A DNA stretch of 40,989 nucleotides. Origin: Tistlia consotensis USBA 355 (GTDB taxonomy: Bacteria; Pseudomonadota; Alphaproteobacteria; Kiloniellales; DSM-21159). The notes below the pieces were generated by a model. It was not told the DNA's origin. It did no database searches and saw nothing but the letters and a program-made list of their open reading frames with translations. The stretch is taken from assembly GCF_900177295.1 (NCBI RefSeq), contig NZ_FWZX01000046.1, forward strand, positions 1 to 40,989, read 5' to 3'. A program made the translations under genes and the position numbers. Numbering within the stretch: position 1 is the first letter of the stretch; every line of letters starts with the position of its first letter. Positions 19,075 to 27,832 of the stretch are shown one piece after another.

Positions 19075-20805
19075 ATGTCCATCAGCAGGAGAGGTCTGTC
19101 CGCCACGGCGAGCCTCGCGGTCGTGGCTCTGCTGGCTCTGGGGCCGGCGCCCGTGCGGGCCGGAGAGGTCGACTCGGCCCGGATCGTCGAGGCCGACAAG
19201 AGCCCCGGCGACTGGCTGACCTATCACGGCAGCTACAAGGGCTGGCACTACAGCGCGCTCGACCAGATCACGGCGGACAACGTCAAGGACCTGCGGGTCG
19301 CCTGGATCCACCAGCCGGGCCGCTCGACGCGCGGCGTCCAGTCGATGCCGCTCGCCGCCGACGGCGTGCTCTACTACTCGGGCTCCTACAGCCGGGTCTT
19401 CGCGCTCGACGGCGCCAGCGGCGAGGTGCTGTGGAGCTATAGCCCCGAGCTGGACGAGGAGCTGGTCTCGCGCCAGACCCACTCGCCCTACAACCGCGGC
19501 ATGGCGATGGGCGACGGCCGGCTCTACGTCGGCACGGTCGACGGGCGCCTGATCGCGCTCGACATGAAGACCGGCAAGCCGGCCTGGGACACGAAGCTGC
19601 TCGACTCGCAGAAGCTGACGGTCGGCTTCACCGGCGCGCCGCTGTTCGTCAACGGCCGGGTGATCATCGGCAGCCAGGGCGGCGAATGGCCCGGCCGCGG
19701 GCCGATCTTCGGCGTCGATGCCAAGACCGGCCAGAAGCTCTGGGAGTTCTTCACCGTCGCCGGCACCGATGCGGCGAGGCAGACCTGGGGCAACGAGAGC
19801 TGGCGCACCGGCGGCGGCGGCGGCTGGATGCCCGGCACCTACGACCCCGAGACCGACAGCGTCTGGTGGGGCACCGCCAATCCCGCGCCGCTCTACGACT
19901 GGGGCGGCGCCGACTGGAAGACCGGCGGCGCGCGGCCCGGCGACAACCTCTACACCAGCTCGGTGATCGCGCTCGATCCGGCGACCGGGAAGCTGAAGTT
20001 CTATCACCAGGAGCTGCCGCACGACGCCTGGGACTTCGACAGCGCGGTCGGCGAGTTCGTCGCCATCGACCGGGATGGCAGGAAGTACTTCGTGCATCCC
20101 AACAAGGGCGGCTTCGCCTTCGTCTACGACCGGGCCGACGCCAAGGTCGTGAACGTCTACCGGCTGGTGAAGAACATCAACTTCGTCAAGGACATCACCA
20201 AGGACGGCGAGCTGGTCGGCCGGCGCGACCTCTCCGCGGGCCCGCAGAAGGGGCTATGCCCGGCGATCAACGGCGGCGTCAGCTGGAACTCCGGCACCTA
20301 CGATCCGGGGACCGGCCTGTACTACAAGATCGGCAACGAGTGGTGCATGGACCTGACGGTCCAGAAGACCACGCCGGTCACCGAGCCGCAGGCGCAGCTC
20401 AACATCGCCGCCGAGTTCGAGGTGACGCCGCCGCCCGACGGCAAGGCGCGCGGCCACCTCGACGCCCGCGATCCGATCACCGGGGAGACCGCCTGGTCGG
20501 TCGAGTTCCCGGAGCCGCCGCTCGCCAGCCTGCTGTCGACCGCCGGCGGCCTGGTCTTCGTGCCGGACACCCGCGGCTGGCTGCACGCCTTCGACGCCAG
20601 GACCGGCAAGGCGCTCTGGCAGGCCAACGACGGCGCCCAGCACAACGGCGGCATCATCAGCTACGCGGCCGGCGGCAAGCAGTACGTCGCCGTGGTCACC
20701 GGCGGGCCGAGCCTGGTCGGCGAAGGCTATGGCGCGCTGTTCGGCGGGCCCTACCAGACGATGGAGCGCGATACCGGCGCGCTCATCGTCTACAGCCTGC
20801 CCTGA
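19075..20805 (+). CDS. PQQ-dependent alcohol dehydrogenase with lanthanide signature (XoxF-like, divergent)
   Basis: A periplasmic quinoprotein of 576 aa. It has a signal peptide (MSISRRGLSATASLAVV..., cleavage near VRAG) and eight W-motif blades such as ALDMKTGKPAWDTK and ALDPATGKLKFY. Metal and catalytic residues are visible: E204 in GGEWPGRG, N269 in TANPAP, and catalytic D320 with D322 two residues later in HDAWDFD. The WDxD pattern is the lanthanide-site mark of XoxF/ExaF-type enzymes. The adjacent Cys-Cys pair of methanol dehydrogenases (ACCDLVNRG in MxaF) is replaced by TH (135-136) in QTHSPYNRG; only two cysteines exist in the protein. It starts after GGGAGG. A cytochrome c and an XoxJ-like gene follow, so it likely oxidises an alcohol or aldehyde; substrate unknown. 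Confidence 0.87.
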   Translation: MSISRRGLSATASLAVVALLALGPAPVRAGEVDSARIVEADKSPGDWLTYHGSYKGWHYSALDQITADNVKDLRVAWIHQPGRSTRGVQSMPLAADGVLYYSGSYSRVFALDGASGEVLWSYSPELDEELVSRQTHSPYNRGMAMGDGRLYVGTVDGRLIALDMKTGKPAWDTKLLDSQKLTVGFTGAPLFVNGRVIIGSQGGEWPGRGPIFGVDAKTGQKLWEFFTVAGTDAARQTWGNESWRTGGGGGWMPGTYDPETDSVWWGTANPAPLYDWGGADWKTGGARPGDNLYTSSVIALDPATGKLKFYHQELPHDAWDFDSAVGEFVAIDRDGRKYFVHPNKGGFAFVYDRADAKVVNVYRLVKNINFVKDITKDGELVGRRDLSAGPQKGLCPAINGGVSWNSGTYDPGTGLYYKIGNEWCMDLTVQKTTPVTEPQAQLNIAAEFEVTPPPDGKARGHLDARDPITGETAWSVEFPEPPLASLLSTAGGLVFVPDTRGWLHAFDARTGKALWQANDGAQHNGGIISYAAGGKQYVAVVTGGPSLVGEGYGALFGGPYQTMERDTGALIVYSLP

Positions 20806-20814
20806 GAGCCGTGC

Positions 20815-20845
20815 GCCGGGGCGGGACGCTCGGTCCCGCCCCGGC
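20815..20845 (+). terminator. Strong intercistronic hairpin after the PQQ dehydrogenase
   Basis: A 13-bp perfect stem (20815-20827 with 20833-20845) closes the loop GCTCG, nine bases after the dehydrogenase stop and 33 before the cytochrome start. Without a T-run it more likely acts as a partial terminator or 3' stabiliser that gives more dehydrogenase than cytochrome. Confidence 0.55.
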
Positions 20846-20878
20846 GACCTGCCGATGCTCCGGGAGCGCCGGTCCGAC

Positions 20879-21241
20879 ATGACGGTCAGACGCTTCGCCG
20901 CCGGCCTGCTGCTCGCCGGCTTGCTCGCGCCCGCCGCCGTCCTTGCCCAGTCGAGCGGCTCGACCGGCTCCGACGACTGGGGCCTGTCGGGCGGCGATTC
21001 CGCGAGCGGCCAGAAGATCTTCGCCGGCAACGGCTGCGGCTGGTGCCACGAGGGCAGCGGCCGCCGGCGCGGCCGCGCGCCGCAGCTGATGGACACGAAG
21101 CGCAGCGACGCCTTCATCGCGACCCGGATCCTCAACGGCAAGCCGGGCCGCATGCCGGCCTTCGGCGGCAGTTTCGGCGAGCAGCAGATCAAGGACCTGA
21201 TCGCCTTCATCCGCTCCCTCAAGCCGGAGGACAAGCCATGA
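20879..21241 (+). CDS. Small class I cytochrome c (XoxG-like position)
   Basis: 120 aa. A signal peptide (MTVRRFAAGLLLAGLLAPAAVLAQ) is followed by a Ser/Gly-rich linker. The single heme site is C53-G-W-C56-H57, with axial Met 92 in GRMPAFGG and the C-terminal helix QQIKDLIAFIRSLKP. It most likely takes electrons from the adjacent PQQ dehydrogenase, as MxaG/XoxG do, and passes them to the oxidase chain. ATG 20879 gives a normal signal peptide. The stop overlaps the next start (ATGA). It is shorter than typical XoxG (150-200 aa), so equivalence is by position and class only. Confidence 0.88.
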   Translation: MTVRRFAAGLLLAGLLAPAAVLAQSSGSTGSDDWGLSGGDSASGQKIFAGNGCGWCHEGSGRRRGRAPQLMDTKRSDAFIATRILNGKPGRMPAFGGSFGEQQIKDLIAFIRSLKPEDKP

Positions 21242-22023
21242 TCTGGCGCCTCGCCGCCGCGGCGCTCGCGGCCCTGCTCGGCCTCTGCCTCTACGCGACG
21301 GACCTGGCAGCGCGGCCGCTCGACCAGATCCGCGAGCGCGGCCGCCTCCTGCTCTGCGCCAATCCCAATGCCCTGCCCTGGTCGGCCCGCAACGGCGAGC
21401 GCCACGGCATCCAGGTCGAGCTGGCCGACGCGCTGGCCCGGCAGCTCGGCGTCGGCCTGGAGGTCGGCTGGGTGGTGCTGTCCTATCATGTCGCCCGGGT
21501 CGACTGCGACCTGGTGCTCGATTCGATCGTCGACCCCGAGGTGCAGCGCGAGCGGCGCGTGAAGCTGTCGCGCCCCTACCAGCGCGGCGGCGTCGTGCTG
21601 GCCTTCCGGCCGGGCCTGCCGCCGCTCGCCGGGGAGGCCGAGCTGACGCCGGCGCTGCGCATCGGCGCCATGGTCGGCTCCTACGTCCGGCTGCGGCTCG
21701 GCCAGCGCCGGATCGGCACGATCCCCTACACCTTCGAGGACGAGCTGATCGAGGCGCTCGGCCGCGGCGAGCTCGACGTCGCCGCCGTCTCCCCGGCCAG
21801 CGTCGGCTTCTACAACCTGGGCCATCCCGAGGCCCCGGTGACGGCCGTCGCGGCCTTCGCCGGCGTGCCGGAGCTGAACTGGACGGTGGCGGCCGGCCTG
21901 CGCAAGGCGGACGCGGCCCTGGTCGAGAGCGTCGACCGCGCGCTCGACCGCCTGATCGCCGACGGCACCCTGCAGCGCATCTACGCCGCCTACGGCGTCG
22001 CGCTCACGGTACCGGAGCGGTAG
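21238..22023 (+). CDS. Periplasmic family-3 binding protein of the MxaJ/XoxJ type
   Basis: 261 aa. The signal peptide is MIWRLAAAALAALLGLCLY..., and the mature part begins RPLDQIRERGRLLLCANPNALPW. The sequence LLLCANPNALPWS with ...ELADALARQLG and VDCDLVLDSI matches quinoprotein-dehydrogenase-associated binding proteins (MxaJ/XoxJ) better than nutrient-uptake proteins. The lobes run about 24-120 and 120-210, then return. It overlaps the cytochrome gene by four bases. XoxJ is thought to help activate or assemble the dehydrogenase; no ABC permease is nearby, which supports that reading. Its convergent neighbour ends six bases away. Confidence 0.8.
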   Translation: MIWRLAAAALAALLGLCLYATDLAARPLDQIRERGRLLLCANPNALPWSARNGERHGIQVELADALARQLGVGLEVGWVVLSYHVARVDCDLVLDSIVDPEVQRERRVKLSRPYQRGGVVLAFRPGLPPLAGEAELTPALRIGAMVGSYVRLRLGQRRIGTIPYTFEDELIEALGRGELDVAAVSPASVGFYNLGHPEAPVTAVAAFAGVPELNWTVAAGLRKADAALVESVDRALDRLIADGTLQRIYAAYGVALTVPER

Positions 22024-22029
22024 CCGGCT

Positions 22030-22884
22030 TCAATCCGGCCGGCGCAGGGCGACGACGCCCTCGGGGCTGTCCTGGCGGGCGCGGGCGTGGAGGTTCGCCA
22101 GCGGCTCGATCACGGTCATCAGCGGGAAGGCGGTGGCGTTGAGCACCGCGCCCTCGCCCAGCGCGATGCCGACGTGGCCCTTCCAGTAGACGACGTCGCC
22201 GCGCTCGGGCGTCGCATCGACGGGCAGGCGCCGGCCCAGGGCGTCGGAGACGGCCTGCTGGTAGGTGTCGCGCGGCACCGCCCGGCCGGCGGTGGCGAGC
22301 GAGAGCTGGACCAGGCCCGAGCAGTCGACGCCGAGCCCGGAGCGGCCGCCCCAGATGTAGGGCAGGCCGAGGAAGCGCGCGGCGGTCGCGACCCAGTCCG
22401 GCTCGCGCCAGTCCAGGCCGGCGAGGTGGCTCGCGAAGACCCAGCCGCCCTCGGCGCGCTCGACGAAGCGGCCGCGCTCGCCGACCGCCTTGACGCTGCC
22501 CCAGAGCGACAGGCGCTCGGCGACCGGTGCCTTGATCGTCGGCTCGGGAAAGACCGGCGTCGAGAGGGCGATCACCCGGTGGCTCGCCGCGTGCACCTCG
22601 GAGGACAGGCAGAAGGAGCGGCAGTAGCCGACGTAGCCGTCGGTCTCGTTCTGCACCCAACTCCAGCCGGCGCGCGTCTCGAAGACCCGGACGGCCTCGC
22701 CGGACAGCAGCTGGGAGTCGAGCGGCGCCGCCGGGTCCGGCCGCCGGTGCAGGCCGAGGATGCCGGCCGCCACCTGGGCGGGCCGCCCCTGGGAATAATG
22801 GCGCGCCTCGACGCGGCCCTCCAGCCGGGCGTCGGCGAGGTCCTCGCGGAAGGCGTTGAGGCGGGGGTCGATCGCTTCGGACAT
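22030..22884 (-). CDS. NlpC/P60 family cell-wall peptidase with SH3 domains
   Basis: 284 aa. About residues 25-155 form two bacterial SH3-like domains (VEARHYSQGRPAQVAAGI...GYCRSFCL; VAERLSLWGSVKAVGERGRFVERAEGGWVFASHL). The C-terminal NlpC/P60 domain has catalytic C188 in WGGRSGLGVDCSGLVQ and H237 in GDVVYWKGHVGIAL. The third position is N249 (VLNATAF), where His is common. Such enzymes cut gamma-D-Glu-diaminopimelate links in peptidoglycan peptides. No signal peptide is visible, so it may recycle imported peptides in the cytoplasm or leave by another route. The ATG at 22884 gives the standard family length. Confidence 0.88.
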   Translation of the reverse strand: MSEAIDPRLNAFREDLADARLEGRVEARHYSQGRPAQVAAGILGLHRRPDPAAPLDSQLLSGEAVRVFETRAGWSWVQNETDGYVGYCRSFCLSSEVHAASHRVIALSTPVFPEPTIKAPVAERLSLWGSVKAVGERGRFVERAEGGWVFASHLAGLDWREPDWVATAARFLGLPYIWGGRSGLGVDCSGLVQLSLATAGRAVPRDTYQQAVSDALGRRLPVDATPERGDVVYWKGHVGIALGEGAVLNATAFPLMTVIEPLANLHARARQDSPEGVVALRRPD

Positions 22885-23238
22885 GGCCAGCGACGATGTC
22901 GCCTGTCCGGGGCCTTGGCAAGCGCCGACGCGAAGGTGGCCCGGCGCCGGGTGCGGCGCCGACGGGCGGGATGGCTGCCATTCGCCCGGCGAAGGGCTCG
23001 GGCATCTGAAAGTCGCAGGCCGCGGCCCGCCTGGGCTCGTTGCCGCTCCGTCACAAGTCCTTGCGGCCGGTCGGGCCGGCCCTGACGGCCGCCCCCTCCT
23101 TCCGATCCGGCAGTGCCGTGCTATCTGGAAGCCCCGGGCCCTCGTCCGGCCCGCCCCCGAACGTTCCCCGCCGATCCGGCACCTCGTCCCGCGAGCCGGG
23201 AGCGGCCGGCATCCGACAGCGCAGCCGAAGGAGATTCC
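22885..23238. other. Divergent intergenic region nlpC / MFS
   Basis: A 354-base gap between divergent starts. Only the ribosome-binding site AAGGAG (about 23227-23232) of the MFS gene is clear. Base composition is uniformly GC-rich and no convincing promoter pair or palindrome was found. Confidence 0.5.
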
Positions 23239-24444
23239 ATGACCGCTGAACGGCCCGCTTCGGCCGAGGCCTCGCCGGCGCCCGGCCTGAGCCGCTGGCT
23301 GACCTTTGCCATGGCTCTGGCCTGTGGCGTCGCGGTCGCCAACATCTACTACAACCAGCCGATGCTGGCGGTGATCGAGCGCGACTTCCCGGGCTCGGGC
23401 GCGGCCGGCCTGGTGCCGACCATGACCCAGGTCGGCTATGCGATCGGGCTGTTCCTGCTGGTGCCGCTCGGCGACCTGGTCGAGCGGCGGCGGCTCATCG
23501 TCCTGCAGTTCCTGGCGCTGGCCGCCGCCCTGGTCGGCACCGCGGTCGCGCCGACCGCGGGCCTCGTCGTGCTGGCCTCGCTGCTGGTCGGCATCTGCTC
23601 CACCGTGGCCCAGCAGATCATCCCCTTCGCCGCCCACCTGGCGCTGCCGGAGCGGCGCGGCGCCACCATCGGCTCGGTCATGGCCGGCCTCCTGTGCGGC
23701 ATCCTGCTGAGCCGGCTGCTCGCGGGCTTCGTCGCGACCCATGCCGGCTGGCGGGCGATGTTCTGGCTGGCCGTGCCGATGGCGCTGGCGGCCGGCGGGC
23801 TGATGGCCGCCAGCCTGCCGCGCAGCCATCCGGAGTCGGGCCTGACCTACGGCGGCCTGATGCGCTCGCTGGCCGGGCTGTGGCGCGAATTCGCGGAGCT
23901 CCGGCGCGCCGCCCTGACCCAGGCCCTGCTGTTCGGCGCCTTCATCGCCTTCTGGACGATCCTGGCACTGCGCCTGGAGAAGCACTTCGGCCTGGGCGCC
24001 GACATCGCCGGCCTGTTCGGCCTGGTCGCGGCGATCGGGGTGCTGGCCGCGCCGATCTCGGGACGCCTCGCCGACCGCAGCGGCCCGCACCTGGTGGTCG
24101 CCCTGGGGGCCGGCCTGACCATGGCCGCCTGGCTGATCTTCGGCTTCTGGACCGCGCTGCCCGGCCTGGTCGTCGGCGTCATCCTGCTCGACTTCGGGGT
24201 GCAGAGCGCGGTGGTCTCGAACCAGCACCTGATCTATTCGCTCAGGCCCTCGGCGCGCTCGCGCATCAACACGATCTTCATGGGCACGATGTTCCTCGGC
24301 GGCGCGACCGGCTCGGCCGCGGCGACCGCGGCCTGGAGCACCGGCGGCTGGACCGCCCTGACGGTGCTGGGCGTCGCCTTCGGCCTGGTCGCCGTGGCGC
24401 TGCAGGCGACGGCACGGCGCACCGCGGTGCGGGAGACGGGGTGA
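23239..24444 (+). CDS. MFS transporter (YnfM/arabinose-efflux-like)
   Basis: A 12-helix major facilitator of 401 aa. The start of helix 1 reads [23 protein letters not shown], a hallmark of a bacterial drug/sugar efflux subgroup. The loop 2-3 motif appears as [12 protein letters not shown] (family GxLaDrxGrrxxl), and helix 7-12 includes [16 protein letters not shown], the second copy of that motif. AAGGAG precedes ATG 23239. It is a single gene, divergent from nlpC and convergent with the ferredoxin-like gene across a large inverted repeat. Substrate not predictable. Confidence 0.9.
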   Translation: MTAERPASAEASPAPGLSRWLTFAMALACGVAVANIYYNQPMLAVIERDFPGSGAAGLVPTMTQVGYAIGLFLLVPLGDLVERRRLIVLQFLALAAALVGTAVAPTAGLVVLASLLVGICSTVAQQIIPFAAHLALPERRGATIGSVMAGLLCGILLSRLLAGFVATHAGWRAMFWLAVPMALAAGGLMAASLPRSHPESGLTYGGLMRSLAGLWREFAELRRAALTQALLFGAFIAFWTILALRLEKHFGLGADIAGLFGLVAAIGVLAAPISGRLADRSGPHLVVALGAGLTMAAWLIFGFWTALPGLVVGVILLDFGVQSAVVSNQHLIYSLRPSARSRINTIFMGTMFLGGATGSAAATAAWSTGGWTALTVLGVAFGLVAVALQATARRTAVRETG

Positions 24445-24466
24445 GGCAGCGACGGGACAGGGCTCC

Positions 24467-24550
24467 CACGTCCCTCGACAGGCTCGGGACGAAGCAGCCT
24501 TTGCGGCCGAATCAGACGGCCGCTTCGTCCCGAGCCTGTCGAGGGACGTG
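24467..24550. repeat. 29-bp perfect inverted repeat (REP-like), between convergent genes
   Basis: Arms 24467-24495 and 24522-24550 are perfect complements; the 26-base centre holds a second short palindrome (GCGGCCG/CGGCCGC). It sits 22 bases after the MFS stop and 30 before the minus-strand gene's stop, so it can fold in both transcripts. Its core GAGCCTGTCGA recurs at 33107-33194, marking a dispersed family. Confidence 0.8.
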
Positions 24551-24579
24551 AGGGTGCAGGCTCCCCGGTTAGAGCTCCC

Positions 24580-26658
24580 TCAGTGGACCGAGCCGCCGCC
24601 CTCCGGGTTGCCGCCGCGCTCGGCCAGCTCGCGCTCGCGCAGATAGTCCTCGGTCGTGCGGGTGCGCGGCCGCTCGGCGCCGCGCAGCGGATTGTCCTGG
24701 TCCTCCATCTCGGTGATGACCCGGCAGTCCTCGCACATCAGGATGCGCTCGATCCGGCCGCTCTCGAGGAACATGGAGTGGCGGCCGGCGAGCTGCTCGG
24801 CGACCCGCTCGATCGAGCGCTCGACGCCGAAGGGCTTGCCGCAGCGCACGCAGTTGAAGGGCTCGGCCTGGTTGAGGGTGACCGCGCCGCGCGCCTCGTC
24901 GCCGAAGTTGAGCCGCGGCTCCAGCGTGATGACCTGCTCGGGGCAGGTGTTGCGGCACAGGCCGCACTGCACGCAGGCCTCCTCGGTGAAGCCCAGCCAG
25001 GGCCGGTCCTCGGCGTCCATCAGGGCGCCGGTCGGGCAGGCGCCGACGCAGGCGAGGCAGAGCGTGCAGCCGGCGGTGTCGACCGCGACCGCGCCGAAGG
25101 GCGCGCCCTTGGCGAGCGGCAGGATCTTCCGGGGCTCCGGCGCCTCGTCGTGCAGGTGGCGCAGCGCCAGCAGGGTGCGCGTGCGCTTGCCGCCGAGCGG
25201 CAGGAAGCTGCCGGCCGGCAGGCCCTCGAGCTCGCGCAGGCGCCACAGCTTGTCCTCGACCGCCGAGGGATCGGCGTCGTCGATCAGCAGCACCCGCCCA
25301 CCGCCGTAGCCGAGGCCGTCGAGCAGCGTCTCGACCAGGCCGATCTGGCCGGCGATGCCGCCCAGCTCGTCGCGCTTGCGGGGATCGATCAGCACGACGA
25401 TCTGGGCCGCGCCATAGGCGAGGGCCGAGGCCAGGAAGTCGACGCCGAGCTGGGTCGTCTGGTTGACCGCGATCGGCAGCACCTCGGCCGGCAGGCCGCG
25501 GCCGAGCCGCGCCATCAGGTGGATCGTCTCCTCGCCGTGGCGGCCGTCGTGGACCAGCACGACCGGCTTCCGGCCGCCGGCCGCGCGGTAGCCCTCGAGC
25601 AGGGCCTTGAGCTTCTCGATCAGCGAGTTCGGGCCCGGCAGGGCGTAGCTGGCCGCGCCGGTCGGGCAGGCGGCCGCGCACTGGCCGCAGCCGGCGCAGA
25701 CGAAGGGATCGAACTCGACCGTGTCGCCGGCCGGGGTGATGGCGGAGGTCGGGCAGAGGTCGAGGCAGCGGGTGCAGCCGGTCTTGCGGCTGCGCGAGTG
25801 GGCGCAGATCGTCGGGTCGTAGCGGACGTAGCGCGGCTTCTCGAACTCGCCGACGTAGTCGGCCGCCTCGAAGATCGCCTGCTGCACGGCGGCCGGGCTG
25901 TCCGGATCGGGCCTGAAGTAGCCGTCGCGCCGCTCGTGGGCCGGGAACAGCGGCGTGCCGCCGGTCAGGTCGAGGATCAGATCGCACTCGGAATAGGCGT
26001 TGTTGCGCGGCGCCTCGAAGGCGAAGGCGGCGCGCGCCGAGGGCTGGGCGGCGGCGTAGCCGTCGACGGTGACGGCGAAGGCGCCGAGGTGGCCCCGGGC
26101 CGAGACGATGCGGCCCTTGAAGACCGGCACCTCCATGCGGCGCGGCGGCACCAGGTCCTCCGCCTCGCTGAGCAGCACCGTGACCTCGAGGCGGTCCTTG
26201 AGCCGCTCGGCCGCCTCCAGGGCGCGCTCGTCCCGGCCGTAGACCAGGCAGGTGCCCTCGGAGGTCATGGTCACGGTCGGCGCCGGATCCAGCTCGACCG
26301 TGGCGGCGGCGATCAGCGCGGCGAGCTTCGGCGTCGCGGCCCTGGCGGCCTCGGACCAGCCTGCGGTCTCGCGGATGTTGAAGAAGCCGAGCTCGGGCTC
26401 GGGAGCCTCCGCCTCGGCAGCCTGCTCGGCCGCCAGCTCGCCGAACAGCGGCGCCTCCTGGGTGCAGGCGACCAGCAGCGGCGCCCCGTCGCGCGCCGCC
26501 CGCTGGAAGCGGCCGAGCTGGGCCCGGCACAGCTGGCTGCTGATCTCGAGGCTGCCCTCCGCGCCCGCTGCCCGACAGGCCTTGGCCAGCTTGTCGCCGT
26601 CCAGAGGCATGGTCTTCTCGCAGTCGCAGACGAGCACGCGCTTGCCGCGCAGCTCCAT
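24580..26658 (-). CDS. Multi-cluster 4Fe-4S ferredoxin-domain protein (formate dehydrogenase-associated type)
   Basis: 692 aa, cytoplasmic. After about 280 residues with CDCEKTMPLDG and an FNIRE.AGW segment comes a first 2x[4Fe-4S] unit (C285-C331: CTRCLDLCPT, CAGCGQCAAACPTG). A middle domain follows (GVDFLASALAYGAAQIVVLIDP, resembling a hydrogenase/HdrD-type delta subunit). A second 2x[4Fe-4S] unit (CTLCLACVGACPTG, CVQCGLCRNTCP) precedes a zinc-ribbon-like end (CVRCGKP, CEDCR). Proteins of this layout are conserved in alphaproteobacteria next to formate dehydrogenase and its chaperone genes, but none of those is here. It probably shuttles electrons or helps maturation. ATG 26658 starts at MELRGKRVLVCDC. 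Confidence 0.85.
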   Translation of the reverse strand: MELRGKRVLVCDCEKTMPLDGDKLAKACRAAGAEGSLEISSQLCRAQLGRFQRAARDGAPLLVACTQEAPLFGELAAEQAAEAEAPEPELGFFNIRETAGWSEAARAATPKLAALIAAATVELDPAPTVTMTSEGTCLVYGRDERALEAAERLKDRLEVTVLLSEAEDLVPPRRMEVPVFKGRIVSARGHLGAFAVTVDGYAAAQPSARAAFAFEAPRNNAYSECDLILDLTGGTPLFPAHERRDGYFRPDPDSPAAVQQAIFEAADYVGEFEKPRYVRYDPTICAHSRSRKTGCTRCLDLCPTSAITPAGDTVEFDPFVCAGCGQCAAACPTGAASYALPGPNSLIEKLKALLEGYRAAGGRKPVVLVHDGRHGEETIHLMARLGRGLPAEVLPIAVNQTTQLGVDFLASALAYGAAQIVVLIDPRKRDELGGIAGQIGLVETLLDGLGYGGGRVLLIDDADPSAVEDKLWRLRELEGLPAGSFLPLGGKRTRTLLALRHLHDEAPEPRKILPLAKGAPFGAVAVDTAGCTLCLACVGACPTGALMDAEDRPWLGFTEEACVQCGLCRNTCPEQVITLEPRLNFGDEARGAVTLNQAEPFNCVRCGKPFGVERSIERVAEQLAGRHSMFLESGRIERILMCEDCRVITEMEDQDNPLRGAERPRTRTTEDYLRERELAERGGNPEGGGSVH

Positions 26659-26763
26659 CCGGCTTCACTCCCCTTCCCGAGCGCGGCCCCTTCGTGGAGG
26701 CCGTCTTTCCCGTTGGCACCGAGAGGCCCAATCTAACAGAGCACGGATCGTAAACATCCCCAA

Positions 26764-26793
26764 TTTTCCTGAGAGCTCGGGCGCGGCTATGAT
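26764..26793 (+). promoter_or_regulatory. Candidate promoter of the agmatinase-family gene
   Basis: TATGAT (26788-26793) is a good -10 and lies 37 bases before the GTG start. The sequence 17-18 bases upstream (TTTTCC, 26764-26769) is only a weak -35. The divergent region from 26659 holds no other clear element. Confidence 0.35.
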
Positions 26794-26829
26794 CGCGGCG
26801 TCTCGGGCTGGCGAAGGGGAGGGGAGATC

Positions 26830-27804
26830 GTGAGCGAGGCGAAGGGCGATCACGCGCTGCAGCCCGGCGGGCTCAAGGGCTGGGAACCGGAGGCGACCTA
26901 CGCCGGGGCGTTGTCGTTCCTGCGCTGCCGCTACCGCAGCGACCCGACCGGGGTCGAGGTCGCGGTCACCGGCGTGCCGCTCGACACGGCGACGACCAAC
27001 CGGCCGGGGACCCGCTTCGGGCCGCGCGGCATCCGCGCCGCCTCCTCGATCATGGCCTGGGAGCGGCCCTACGGCTGGGACTTCGATCCGCGCGAGGTGC
27101 TGGCCATCGCCGACCTCGGCGACTGCGTCTTCGACCCCTTCCACCCGGCCGGGGTGCCGGCCGAGATCGAGGCCCATGCCGACCGCCTGATCGGGGCCGG
27201 CTGCACGCTGCTGACCCTGGGCGGCGACCACTTCGTCACCTGGCCGCTGCTCAAGGCCCACGCCAGGCGCCATGGCCCGCTGTCGCTGCTGCACTTCGAC
27301 GCCCATTCCGACACCTGGGCTGGCAGTCCGGACGGCAGCGACATCAACCACGGCACGATGTTCTGGCACGCCGCGCGCGAGGGGCTGATCGACGTCGAGC
27401 ATTCCCTGCAGGTCGGCCTGCGCACCCACAATCCCGATACCCTGGGCATCCCGATCCTCGACGCGCCCTGGGTGCACGCCAACGGGCCGGCCGCCGTCGT
27501 CGCGCGGGCGCGCGAGCTGCTGGCCGGCCGCAAGGTCTACCTGACCTTCGACATCGACGGGCTGGATCCGGCCTTCGCGCCGGGCACCGGCACGCCGGTC
27601 GTCGGCGGCCTCGCGACCGCCCAGGCGCTGGCGATCCTGAAGGGATTGCGCGGGCTCGACCTGGCCGGCGCCGACATCGTCGAGGTGGCGCCGGCCTACG
27701 ACAGCGGCGAGATCACCGCCCTGGCGGCGGCGCAGATCGGCTTCGAGATCCTGGCGCTCTTCGCCTGCCGGCCCGGCGGGCCGATGCCGGCCGGCTGGCC
27801 CTGA
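26830..27804 (+). CDS. speB: Agmatinase / ureohydrolase family enzyme
   Basis: 324 aa. A binuclear manganese hydrolase with all metal motifs: GGDH (131-134), DAHSDT (157-162) and DIDGLDPAFAPGTGTP (241-256). The last, with PG-x-GTP, is characteristic of the agmatinase branch rather than arginase. RPGTRFGPRGIRAAS is also typical. Agmatinase yields putrescine and urea; guanidinobutyrase and other guanidino-acid hydrolases share these motifs, so the substrate is uncertain. The start is GTG 26830, with a GGGGAGGGGAG purine run just upstream. It is monocistronic and convergent with a small gene. Confidence 0.87.
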   Translation: MSEAKGDHALQPGGLKGWEPEATYAGALSFLRCRYRSDPTGVEVAVTGVPLDTATTNRPGTRFGPRGIRAASSIMAWERPYGWDFDPREVLAIADLGDCVFDPFHPAGVPAEIEAHADRLIGAGCTLLTLGGDHFVTWPLLKAHARRHGPLSLLHFDAHSDTWAGSPDGSDINHGTMFWHAAREGLIDVEHSLQVGLRTHNPDTLGIPILDAPWVHANGPAAVVARARELLAGRKVYLTFDIDGLDPAFAPGTGTPVVGGLATAQALAILKGLRGLDLAGADIVEVAPAYDSGEITALAAAQIGFEILALFACRPGGPMPAGWP

Positions 27805-27832
27805 GGCGGCCAGGCCTCAGGCGCTCCTGGCC

